Below are positions 17,834-25,897 of a stretch of 64,000 bases of DNA, piece by piece. Below the pieces are notes generated by a model that was not told the origin of the DNA, searched no databases, and saw nothing but the letters and a program-made list of their open reading frames with translations. The DNA lies in NCBI GenBank assembly GCA_031409495.1, contig JANNXI010000201.1:1-64000 (forward strand), written 5' to 3'. The position numbers were made by a program, and so were the translations under genes. Position 1 is the first letter of the stretch. Every line of letters starts with the position of its first letter. The stretch comes from JANMDR01 sp031409495. Its GTDB lineage: Bacteria; Pseudomonadota; Gammaproteobacteria; Burkholderiales; Usitatibacteraceae.

Positions 17834-18853
17834 CTATGCCGTCGTTAAACCCAACTTGGCAAATAATGCGCGATCGCCTTCCACTTCAGGGTTGCCCGTC
17901 GTCAGCAATTTGTCGCCATAAAAAATCGAATTGGCACCGCTAAAAAAGCACAGCGCTTGCGTCGCTTCATTCATCTCGCGCCGCCCCGCAGATAGCCGCA
18001 CCATGCTCGTTGGCATGGTGATCCGTGCCACCGCAATCGTGCGTACAAATTCCGACCAATCCAGTACCTTCTCGCCCTGCAATCTATCGTGCATCGGTGT
18101 GCCTTCAACCTGCACCAAATAATTGATAGGAACGGATTCTGGTGCGGGATTTAAATTAGCCAGTTGCGTAATCAATCCGGCACGCTCCAATCGCGATTCG
18201 CCCATTCCCACAATGCCGCCGCAACACACGTGCATACCCGCGTCGCGCACACGGCTAAGCGTGTCAAGTCGATCCTGATATTCACGCGTAGTAATAATAT
18301 CGCCGTACACTTCAGGTGCGGTATCCAAGTTGTGATTGTAGTAATCCAAACCAGCTTCCGCTAGTTGCTCAGCTTGCCCGTCTTTCAACATGCCTAACGT
18401 ACAACAGGCTTCCATGCCTAGCGCCTTAACTTCACGCACCATGTCCAGCACTGGATCCAGATCACGCTGCTTAGGCCCGCGCCAAGCGGCACCCATGCAA
18501 AACCTACTCGCGCCATTGGCTTTGGCTTGCTTAGCCGCCGCCACTACGTCGGCCACGCTCATGAGGTCTTGGTTTTCCACACCCGTGTGATAGCGCGCAG
18601 CTTGCGGGCAATAGCCACAATCTTCGCTACAGCCGCCGGTTTTAATGGAAATAAGCGTTGATAACTGCACCGCATTGGGCGCAAATTGAGCGCGATGTAC
18701 CTGCTGCGCCTGAAAAATCAAGTTATTAAACGGCAGGTTAAATAACGCCTGTACTGCATCAAGCGACCAAGTTAGGGCAGCCTCATTTTGCAGCCATTTT
18801 TGCGGGGTGGAGATAGTTTGCGGCTTAGCTTGCAGGGTAGCTTGAGATGTCAT
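17834..18853 (-). CDS. bioB: biotin synthase
   Basis: A radical-SAM enzyme that inserts sulfur into dethiobiotin. The CSEDCGYCPQ motif holds the three cysteines of the radical-SAM cluster, followed by GASRFCMGAAWRGP and YYNHNLDT, all typical of BioB, and CGGIVGMGE later on. I place the start at the ATG 18851-18853 (MTSQATL). A TTG at 18878-18880 nine codons upstream sits behind AAGGA and is a real alternative. As first gene of the operon it lies after a 0.7 kb gene-poor stretch, which must hold the promoter. No BirA-type operator could be recognised. Confidence 0.96.
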   Translation of the reverse strand: MTSQATLQAKPQTISTPQKWLQNEAALTWSLDAVQALFNLPFNNLIFQAQQVHRAQFAPNAVQLSTLISIKTGGCSEDCGYCPQAARYHTGVENQDLMSVADVVAAAKQAKANGASRFCMGAAWRGPKQRDLDPVLDMVREVKALGMEACCTLGMLKDGQAEQLAEAGLDYYNHNLDTAPEVYGDIITTREYQDRLDTLSRVRDAGMHVCCGGIVGMGESRLERAGLITQLANLNPAPESVPINYLVQVEGTPMHDRLQGEKVLDWSEFVRTIAVARITMPTSMVRLSAGRREMNEATQALCFFSGANSIFYGDKLLTTGNPEVEGDRALFAKLGLTTA

Positions 18854-18880
18854 AGCAGGAGTATGGTTGGGTGAGTACAA

Positions 18881-19434
18881 GAAGTCCTTAATTCTACCTT
18901 GGCTATCAAAATTTTATGCGGTTAAATTGCTATGGGCGCTTAAAAAATAAGCGAATTTGCTGCGGCAAGATGTTAGATTTTACAAGCTACGTAGCGCAAA
19001 ATAAGAATTTAAGGCAAGATTGCCAGCTACCTTTCGTGCGATTCCCCTCGCTCAAGCATCAAAATATCAGACAAAAATCGGTTGAGCTTTTTAAGTGTTT
19101 GGCTTTTCTGTGTGCGTGCGTAAATTTATTTAAATTGCGACCACGCTGCGTGCGCCTATCGCACTTCAATAAATTGTGTGTGATATTTTTACCGCAACTC
19201 TCACTTAACTATTTCTTACAGAAGTACTAATAAAGGGCGTCTCCAGCTATATTCGCTTGAATTTTTGAATGATATTTCGCGAACGGAAATGGTTAACCCT
19301 GTCAGTTCAGTCCCTTGGTTTTTGAGTAAATGTTCAGACAACTTTGTGGCAGATTTAGCCTGAAATGTTTCGTAGGCAAAAATTTTCTTTTTAAAAGGTC
19401 TTGACGGAATGATTTTTTTTTTTTGCATAATAGA
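18881..19434. other. AT-richer gene-poor stretch
   Basis: About 550 bases between the divergent bioB and the secreted Cys-tailed protein. It is visibly more AT-rich than the flanks and includes a run of twelve T at 19413-19424. Frames of 104 codons (plus, 18916-19230) and 99 codons (minus, 19216-19515) exist, but neither has a ribosome site, a family look or coding-like composition. It holds the bioB promoter region and half of a dispersed palindrome at about 19229-19248. Confidence 0.5.
19229..19248. repeat. half copy of dispersed palindrome
   Basis: AATAAAGGGCGTCTCCAGCT matches the core and right arm of the family almost exactly, but the left side (TACAGAAGTACT) is degraded. It looks like a decayed or truncated copy. 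Confidence 0.55.
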
Positions 19435-19519
19435 TTCATTGGTGCAACAAGTTACAATCTGCGGCATTTCGCTACAGTCATTAGCGTGAGTTAATGAGAT
19501 TGCAGATTGCACCAATGAA
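19435..19519. repeat. 85-base interrupted inverted repeat upstream of the Cys-tailed gene
   Basis: TTCATTGGTGCA (19435-19446) and TGCACCAATGAA (19508-19519) form a 12 bp perfect inverted repeat. Inside it AATCTGC (19456-19462) pairs with GCAGATT (19502-19508); the left side has about ten extra bases (AACAAGTTAC). It ends 51 bases before the ATG of the next gene, so it could be a regulatory fold or a small non-autonomous element. It is unrelated to the TATTTA family. Confidence 0.6.
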
Positions 19520-19570
19520 CCCCGGATGTTCTCTTTCTAATTTTATTTGTACTTCAATAGGAGTTTTATC

Positions 19571-20176
19571 ATGAAAAGTTTGAAATTAGCAGTTGGATTA
19601 GCGGCCATTGGCTTAGCATTAAGTGTGCACGTAAACGCAGCAACTTTCGGTGCGAACGCTGTGGCAACTGCGGAAGCATCAGTTAAAACCACGCCAATCA
19701 TGTCTGTCACGGAGCTTGATCACCACATCGGAAGCACCACGGCGCTGAGCTCGCCATTAGGTAAATTGTCTGATTCTGGGCTAAGCCGGTTTATCGCCTC
19801 GATGAAATTTAATGAAAAGGGGTTAACTAGCTATTCTTTCGCAGAACTAGAAGGAGTGCCAGCCACAGATGTGCATAAGATTCTTGCGCTGTTTGGTGTT
19901 GAACGTACAACCAAGCTTATTCAAAATACTAGAGTGTTAAATATGACCGATCTTGAGATCATGAACGGTCCGGTCTCACCCGACGGAGCATCAAACGAAG
20001 GCGTTGCTACATCGGTGAAGAATAAAACTAGAGTTGAATCTCAGCAATCAAATGGTATATTTAGCCCTTGGGACGATGCCGATGAGTTCGCTCCCGGTGA
20101 TCGTGAAGGCATGGAATGCTCATCACGAGCAACCTGCAGCCCAAAATATAAGAATATTTGTACACCGAATTGCTAA
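19571..20176 (+). CDS. secreted protein with four-cysteine C-terminal tail, unknown family
   Basis: I do not recognise this 201-residue protein. It starts at an ATG behind AGGAG, has a clear signal peptide (MKSLKLAVGLAAIGLALSVHVNA) and a cysteine-free middle. The last 20 residues are dense in Cys: MECSSRATCSPKYKNICTPNC (spacing C-x5-C-x7-C-x3-C). A small disulfide-rich tail on a secreted carrier region suggests a cleaved or displayed peptide. The next gene encodes a lipoprotein with a thioredoxin-like domain, which would suit a role in disulfide handling; this is inference from context. The gene sits in an AT-richer patch and is closed by a strong hairpin. Confidence 0.8.
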   Translation: MKSLKLAVGLAAIGLALSVHVNAATFGANAVATAEASVKTTPIMSVTELDHHIGSTTALSSPLGKLSDSGLSRFIASMKFNEKGLTSYSFAELEGVPATDVHKILALFGVERTTKLIQNTRVLNMTDLEIMNGPVSPDGASNEGVATSVKNKTRVESQQSNGIFSPWDDADEFAPGDREGMECSSRATCSPKYKNICTPNC

Positions 20177-20222
20177 ATTGAAAACGTTTTCTTAGCGCTG
20201 AGCGTCTTCTTCTGCTAAGTGT

Positions 20223-20250
20223 CACAGATGCCATGTTGATGGCATCTGTG
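20223..20250 (+). terminator. hairpin terminator (no long T tract)
   Basis: CACAGATGCCAT and ATGGCATCTGTG form a 12 bp perfect stem with loop GTTG, 46 bases past the stop of the Cys-tailed gene. No T run follows, so it may be a transcript-end stabiliser or a weak terminator rather than a full one. Confidence 0.7.
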
Positions 20251-20408
20251 GAGTAAATTGATTGCTGTGGGAAGCCTACAATTACAACATCGACACGTTT
20301 TAGGTGCGTAAAGCAATTTTTTGCAGTATCTCCAAAGTACTTGATTTTCGCTAATCAGAAATTTTATAGGCTGGCTTGGTTGAACCGACGGCGTCTATTC
20401 AGGACAAA

Positions 20409-21383
20409 ATGTTCATGCAAAACTTAAAGTTAACAATTGCTAAACTTGGAGCGGTATTACTTGCGATTGTCACGCTCTCAGGCTGCGGGTCACTCAGCAA
20501 TACTAATTTGCTGAGTGCAAAATATTCGATCCTAATTGATGTGGCGGAGGGTAAGAACTTACCTTTAGAAAAAAAATACAAGCATCTTTTTGTTGCAGAG
20601 GAAATTGCGAAAACTTATGCCAAACTGGAGTTCGACCAAATCGATGCTCTTTCTATGCGTTCGATGAATGACGATGTATTAAAGATTTTGTTTGATGCCA
20701 ACGGCACGGCCATTTTTTATTCAAACTACGGTGTTTATAATGAAGCTCTCGAAAACGTGCTTGATGAGATGCTGCGCCGCGGACTTGCGTCGAAAATGCA
20801 AATAGCGGAAACTTATAATCTTTTCCTCCGTACGCGTGATTTTAACCGTGCTACTAAGTTCGCCGCAAAGCACGATCAAGCCCTTGAGCCGCTGCCAAAG
20901 CTGGTCACTGAGACATCGGGCGACATGCTAGATATCGGAACCTCCCAAAGCGGGCAAGCGCCGACCGAGTGGGTACTTAGTAAATCGGAGCGCGTCGCCA
21001 CGTTACAGCCTGCATCTCTGGGGCAAGACTGGCTTATGGTGGTTGTAAGCAGCCCAAAATGCAGCCCTTCAAATCGCGCGGTGCAAGCGATTTACCGTGA
21101 TCGTGACTTGGCCGACCGCATTAAAAAAAATACAAAATGGATTGTCGGGCAAAGCACAGGATTTGAATTTGAAAAGTTACAGAAATGGAATAACCGCTAC
21201 CCTGAGGCAGCGTTCACGATAGTGCATCTTGATCGGGATTGGCCATTAGACAATTTAGCGCTGACGCCTACTTTTTATTTCCTTCAAAATGGAAAAGTGA
21301 TCGAGTCTTTTTCTGGCTGGCCAGACGATGGAAGTCACAAAATTAAACTAATTACCGCCTTGAATCGCATAGCGCCAAAATAA
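20409..21383 (+). CDS. lipoprotein with C-terminal thioredoxin-like domain
   Basis: A predicted membrane-anchored lipoprotein of 324 residues. The N-terminus has a hydrophobic segment and the lipobox LSGC (Cys near 26). A helical middle (about 40-165) is unfamiliar. The C-terminal 120 residues resemble a thioredoxin fold: DWLMVVVSSPKCSPSNRAV places one Cys where thioredoxins have CxxC (here CSPS), and LTPTFYFLQNGKVIESFSGW has the cis-Pro and glycine pattern. With a single active-site Cys it would not be a classical oxidoreductase; it may act as an isomerase-like or binding form. The start ATG 20409 follows AGGAC. It is probably a partner of the Cys-tailed gene before it. Confidence 0.8.
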   Translation: MFMQNLKLTIAKLGAVLLAIVTLSGCGSLSNTNLLSAKYSILIDVAEGKNLPLEKKYKHLFVAEEIAKTYAKLEFDQIDALSMRSMNDDVLKILFDANGTAIFYSNYGVYNEALENVLDEMLRRGLASKMQIAETYNLFLRTRDFNRATKFAAKHDQALEPLPKLVTETSGDMLDIGTSQSGQAPTEWVLSKSERVATLQPASLGQDWLMVVVSSPKCSPSNRAVQAIYRDRDLADRIKKNTKWIVGQSTGFEFEKLQKWNNRYPEAAFTIVHLDRDWPLDNLALTPTFYFLQNGKVIESFSGWPDDGSHKIKLITALNRIAPK

Positions 21384-21451
21384 GATATCAGATCCGCGGC
21401 CAGGCTGGTTTCGGCTGGATGTAAAAACAAAGCGGTGCTAGACTCGCTAAG

Positions 21452-22309
21452 ATGCCTTTTCACTCTCAATATTTATCGAGTCTGTCTAGACTTTGCGGCA
21501 GAGAGACTTGTGTACTTTGCGGAAGTCAAGCGCCACGCGCGTGCGACTCGATGATTATTGCAACAACCATCACTGCAAACACTTCTGAAAAAGCCAAGCC
21601 AACCTTAAGCCCAATTTTTTGCGCCCCCTGCCAGCAAAGCCTGCCGTTTCTAAACCCAAACGGCTGCCCGCAATGCGCAATCGAAGATACTGGCGGTCAC
21701 CTTTGCGGTGTGTGCATCGCCCACCCGCCAAAATTTGATTCCACCGTTGCCGCTTTCCGCTACCAATTTCCGCTGGATCGTTTGGTGCAGGATTACAAAT
21801 TTAATGCAAATTTCGCGCTACTAGAATTATTTGCAACTGCGTTAGCGGACAGAATGATTGACGCGGGCAATGTGCCTAACGTGATTGTTCCCGTACCGTT
21901 GAGCCGCCAGCGGATTGCGTCACGCGGATTTAATCAGGCGGCGCTGTTGGCGGATGCGGTGGCGAAGAAACTGAACGCGTCGCAAGTTGTACGGGTAGAA
22001 AAAAACTGGCTAGAAAAAGTGCGCGACACTCCCGCTCAAGCAGGGTTGCCGCTGGAAGCCAGACGACGCAATATTCGCGATGCGTTCACCTTATCTGCAT
22101 CCGGAGCAGCAACGCTGAAGGCGCAACCCAACCTAAAAATTGCCTTGCTTGACGACGTAATCACCACCGGGGCTACTTTGAGCGAAGCTGCCAAAGTGCT
22201 TAAACATGCGGGAGCCCAGCATGTGACTGCAATCGTCGTCGCTCGCGTGCCACCGCCGAGGGCGAACACGCAAATGCAGGTGTTGAGCGGCGGTAATTTA
22301 ATCAGCTAA
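21452..22309 (+). CDS. comF: ComF family phosphoribosyltransferase-like protein
   Basis: A ComF-type protein linked to natural transformation in other bacteria. The N-terminal part holds a CxxC zinc-ribbon pattern (CVLC, then CAPC, CPQC and CGVC). The C-terminal part has the PRPP-binding loop LLDDVITTGATLSEAAKVL and the segment RGFNQAALLADAVAKKL typical of the family. At 285 residues it is slightly long, mostly from an N-terminal insert (about 30-50) after the first zinc pair. No clear Shine-Dalgarno precedes the ATG. It converges with the S41 protease gene across a palindromic repeat. Confidence 0.92.
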   Translation: MPFHSQYLSSLSRLCGRETCVLCGSQAPRACDSMIIATTITANTSEKAKPTLSPIFCAPCQQSLPFLNPNGCPQCAIEDTGGHLCGVCIAHPPKFDSTVAAFRYQFPLDRLVQDYKFNANFALLELFATALADRMIDAGNVPNVIVPVPLSRQRIASRGFNQAALLADAVAKKLNASQVVRVEKNWLEKVRDTPAQAGLPLEARRRNIRDAFTLSASGAATLKAQPNLKIALLDDVITTGATLSEAAKVLKHAGAQHVTAIVVARVPPPRANTQMQVLSGGNLIS

Positions 22310-22320
22310 GTGCGATTTGA

Positions 22321-22361
22321 AATGGCTGGAGACGCCCTATTTTAGGTCTTCTCCAGCCATT
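22321..22361. repeat. dispersed palindrome, longest stem, between convergent genes
   Basis: AATGGCTGGAGA and TCTCCAGCCATT pair perfectly over 12 bases, with an inner core ACGCCCTATTTTAGGTCT. It occupies most of the 62-base gap between the stops of comF and the S41 protease, and is the best candidate for a member used as a bidirectional terminator. Confidence 0.88.
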
Positions 22362-22371
22362 GCTTTTAACG

Positions 22372-25300
22372 CTAAAAAGACAACTTCGCCCGTTCCGGCT
22401 TTGCCGGCACTACCGGCTGCCATATCGGTTGCTTGGCAATTTTATCTTCCAAGTATTTAATCGCTGCTGCCAATTGCGCGTCCTCCCCTTTGAATGTCGC
22501 GTGGGGTGGGTTGTCTACTTCGATGTCGGGCGTTACGCCGATACCTTCTACTACCCACTTATTTTCAGTCGGTGTTGATGCAAAGGTGCCGAGTTCGGCA
22601 GCGCGAACGATGCCGTTATCTACCAAGCGATTTCTATCGGACAACCAAATGCCAGCACCGGCTGTGCGTTTGCCGATGACGGTGGCGATACCTAGACGTT
22701 TGAGTGCTTCGGCCATGGTTTCGCCATCGGAATAGGTGTCGGCGTCGATAATGGCGACGACATGACCGGTGAAGGCTAACTGCTGGTTGTGGCGAATATT
22801 TTCGTCGTCGCGCGATTGCCAATAGAGCCATGCGCGGCGTTGTAGTTGGCTCACTATCCAGCTATCAATGGAGCCGCCGCCGTTGTTGCGTAGATCGAGG
22901 ATGAGCCCTTCTTTTTGAAACGCGGGATGAAATTCGCGTGACCAGCGCGCGATGTCGTTGCCGCCCATCGCTTGCAAATGCACGTAGGCCAAGCGATTTT
23001 TGAATGCAGGGTTGATGGCGCGTTGCACGCGCTCACCGCGTTCACGTTCCCAGTTTAGGTAGCGCAGTTGGAAGTCACGCGGGGTGGTAACCGGGACCAC
23101 GATGGTGGAAAATTCAGTTGCCGCTCCTGTAGTGTTGGTGCGCCGCACTTGCAATAGCACCTGCTTACCGGCTTGATTGCGCAGGTGCGATTCGATACGG
23201 TTGTTAGCGTCTAAATTTACGCCGTTCACCGCAGTGATGATGTCGCCCAAAGTGATGCCAGCGTCCGGCCTTGCCAATGGTGAACGTTCTTCTAGGAGCT
23301 CTGGATCACCGTTGAAAAACGCGTCTACGCGCACGCCGCCAGCAACCGGTACTAATGTTGCTGCTAAGCCCGCCGTGTCGATATCGTCATTACTCTTGCG
23401 GGTATCAGGGTTGCCTACTTGGCTGTGCAGGGCTGCGGCTTCGGACGCCATTTGTGCGAGCACGTCGGCTAGTTCAGATCGGTCGGTAAGCTTCTGAATG
23501 AAGGGCGCGTATTTTTGGCGCACGGCTTGCCAATCAGCACCGTGCATATTCACGTCCCAAAAGTAGTCGCGATGCATGCGCCATGCGTCGGTAAAAGTTT
23601 GCTGCCATTCGGCGCGCGGGTCTAGGGTGAAGCTCCAGTCTCGAAGATTGAGCGCAAATTTGGGTAAATCAGCGGGCGCCTTCGATGCGGCATCCACCAC
23701 CCAAAAATCGGTGGCGCGCTCGTTCGTTCTGCGTAACAATATTTTTTTGCCGTCCGCAGAAATTTCATAGCTGCGCACATCATCTAAAAAAGTTTCGACC
23801 ACCGGTGGCGTGTTGCCACCGGCCTCGATTGCGATGGTGCGTAAGTGGCGCTTGCGCTCAATAGAGGTGTCGCCTGACAATACATACAAGCGCTTGGCAT
23901 CTACATTTAGCTCTGTGTAATTTCCAGCAGGAACAGGAACCTCGTAAAGCCTTGTAAATAGGCCATCTTCATCTACTTGCGTGGACTTAGTTTCAGGCTT
24001 CGCTTCCACTTTTTTATCGCCCGCTTCTGTAAGTTTTGCAGCCGCGGCAGGCTTGGTTTGCAGCTCATTTTTTTGCGCAAATGGCCACTTTGCGGCCTTG
24101 TTTAACGCCACCGCGTAAATGCGCGATTGCTTATCAAAATAGGGCATGGGGTTGCGTTGTCCCCACGGGCTGCCAACGAGCGATTGCAAATTGCGATCTG
24201 ACAGGAAATATAAAAACTGCCCATCGGGACTAAACGCCGCATGCTGCGAGATGTAGCGATCAGATGTGACTTTAATGCGCTGGCGCGATTCTAAATTGAG
24301 CAAGTTAATTTGCGAAAAATAATTGGTGGTGGCGGCCGTAAATGCAATCCATTTACTGTCGGGTGAGAAACTTATATGCTCCACTTCGGCTAAGCTCTCA
24401 CGCAATAGCTCGCGGGTAGTTGGGGGCTTGGCGGTCACGTCCGTGACATAAAGTCGACGCTGCTTGTCGGTGTGCACAATGGTTTTGCCGTCGGGTGACA
24501 CCGTAAAGCCGGTACGCAAAACATTCGCACCGAAGGTGAGTTGGCGTGCGACGGCTTTATCCACGCCGTTGGCGGGAAACTGCCAAAGCTCAAATTCGCC
24601 AGATGCATCTGAAAAGGCATAAATCGTTTTGCCATCGGGGGCAAAAGCCACATTGCGCAAGCGGGTTGCAGAGTCACGCGTGAGTTCAACGCGGCGCCCA
24701 GCCTCAACGGGCGTTGAAAATAGCTGTCCCCGCGCGTTTAAAGCCACTTTCTCGCCGTTTGGAGACAGTGCCACGTCTGTAAGGAAGTCCAGTGGGTTTT
24801 TAATCCAGCGCGGACGTAATTGCATGAAGTCACTTTGCAAGCTGATCGGCACTTTTTTCAAACTATCGTCGGCTAACGTCAGCAACCAAATTTCACCTGC
24901 GAGTTGTAGAGCGATATGGTTGGCGCTGGCGGACGCCGCGCGAATATCGAAGTCTTTAAGTTTGGTGTGCTGCCGTAAATCTCCGCCGGCAGCGGTCATG
25001 GACCATACATTCATCGTGCCATCGCGGTCAGATAAAAAGTAGGCGCGACCTTGTGCGCACATCGGTTGACGATTAGTGGTTTCAATGCCCTTGGTTAAGT
25101 GTTGCGCCTCTGTATTATTGTTTGAAAATGCCCATATTTGCTGGGCACCGCCGCCTTTATAGCGTTTTACGTTATCGCTAATTTGGCTTTGGCGTGCAAA
25201 AATAAGGCTGTTGTTTAAGTAGCAACCTTCAGCGGCTTCAGCCAACGGAATCGGTGTGCGCGCACCCGTTGTAGCATTGAGAACCACCAACCGCTGCTGT

Positions 25301-25707
25301 GGAAAACCGGAGTAACGATTGGTGCTGTAGAGCACATCTCCTGCAGGTGTATAGCCCGCCACCTTTGCCTGCGAGCCGCCGTCAAAGGTCAGCTGCTTCG
25401 GCACGCCACCGCTCAAAGGCATCGTATAAATTTCAGCAGAACCTTCAAAACGCCCTGAATACGCCACGCTTCGACCATCCGGTGAAATGGCTGGCGTTAA
25501 TTCTTCACCGACGTGCGAAGTCAGTCGTTGCGCCGTGCCGCCGTCAAGCGGCACCTTCCACAAATCGCCTTCGGCAACGAATACGATGGCGTCGTTAGAT
25601 ACAGCGGGCTGGCGGAAGTAGCCGAGGGATTGGGCAGCACTTGTAGTTGACAGTGTCGCGGCGAAGAAAAGAAATGTGGCAGTTTTCTTAAGGCTTAGGA
25701 TAGGCAT
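22372..25707 (-). CDS. tricorn-like S41 family peptidase
   Basis: A large exported protease (about 1111 residues). A signal peptide ends near TTSAAQS. The N-terminal half has repeated beta-propeller units (TPAISPDGRSVAYSG, NVAFAPDGKTIYAFSD, HISFSPDSKWIAFTA), like the WD40/PD40 propeller of tricorn proteases. A linker rich in Ala/Lys/Glu lies near 560-590, and then a helical region and a PDZ domain (ITLGDIITAVNGV). The S41 core has LILDLRNNGGGSIDSW and DADTYSDGETMAEALK, which carries the nucleophile Ser. The start ATG 25705-25707 gives a good signal peptide; an upstream extension of 27 codons lacks one. It probably degrades peptides in the periplasm or outside. Confidence 0.94.
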   Translation of the reverse strand: MPILSLKKTATFLFFAATLSTTSAAQSLGYFRQPAVSNDAIVFVAEGDLWKVPLDGGTAQRLTSHVGEELTPAISPDGRSVAYSGRFEGSAEIYTMPLSGGVPKQLTFDGGSQAKVAGYTPAGDVLYSTNRYSGFPQQRLVVLNATTGARTPIPLAEAAEGCYLNNSLIFARQSQISDNVKRYKGGGAQQIWAFSNNNTEAQHLTKGIETTNRQPMCAQGRAYFLSDRDGTMNVWSMTAAGGDLRQHTKLKDFDIRAASASANHIALQLAGEIWLLTLADDSLKKVPISLQSDFMQLRPRWIKNPLDFLTDVALSPNGEKVALNARGQLFSTPVEAGRRVELTRDSATRLRNVAFAPDGKTIYAFSDASGEFELWQFPANGVDKAVARQLTFGANVLRTGFTVSPDGKTIVHTDKQRRLYVTDVTAKPPTTRELLRESLAEVEHISFSPDSKWIAFTAATTNYFSQINLLNLESRQRIKVTSDRYISQHAAFSPDGQFLYFLSDRNLQSLVGSPWGQRNPMPYFDKQSRIYAVALNKAAKWPFAQKNELQTKPAAAAKLTEAGDKKVEAKPETKSTQVDEDGLFTRLYEVPVPAGNYTELNVDAKRLYVLSGDTSIERKRHLRTIAIEAGGNTPPVVETFLDDVRSYEISADGKKILLRRTNERATDFWVVDAASKAPADLPKFALNLRDWSFTLDPRAEWQQTFTDAWRMHRDYFWDVNMHGADWQAVRQKYAPFIQKLTDRSELADVLAQMASEAAALHSQVGNPDTRKSNDDIDTAGLAATLVPVAGGVRVDAFFNGDPELLEERSPLARPDAGITLGDIITAVNGVNLDANNRIESHLRNQAGKQVLLQVRRTNTTGAATEFSTIVVPVTTPRDFQLRYLNWERERGERVQRAINPAFKNRLAYVHLQAMGGNDIARWSREFHPAFQKEGLILDLRNNGGGSIDSWIVSQLQRRAWLYWQSRDDENIRHNQQLAFTGHVVAIIDADTYSDGETMAEALKRLGIATVIGKRTAGAGIWLSDRNRLVDNGIVRAAELGTFASTPTENKWVVEGIGVTPDIEVDNPPHATFKGEDAQLAAAIKYLEDKIAKQPIWQPVVPAKPERAKLSF

Positions 25708-25850
25708 TTGTTGTACCTGACTGGTAATGAAACGTTTCGAAAGATAATGCTGAAGAATATAGTATAAAAAGTTGCGTGACTCGGGCACTATTTGTGCCTA
25801 TTTAGTTGGCTCGCGAAGTCCAATAAAAATGGGCATCAATGGGTATTGTG

Positions 25851-25882
25851 CCCAGAGATGCCCTATTTTATTGCTTCTACAG
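25851..25882. repeat. degraded dispersed palindrome 3' of ychF
   Basis: CCCAGAGATGCCCTATTTTA followed by TTGCTTCTACAG. The left arm and core match the family well, while the right arm is weakened (TTGCTTCTACA in place of GGGCTTCTCCA). It lies 16 bases past the ychF stop. Confidence 0.6.
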
Positions 25883-25897
25883 CGTGCCGTGCAAAAC

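Noticed and set aside
18916..19515. Frames of 104 (plus) and 99 (minus) codons in the AT-rich gap
   Set aside because: No ribosome site, no recognisable domain, atypical composition; probably chance.
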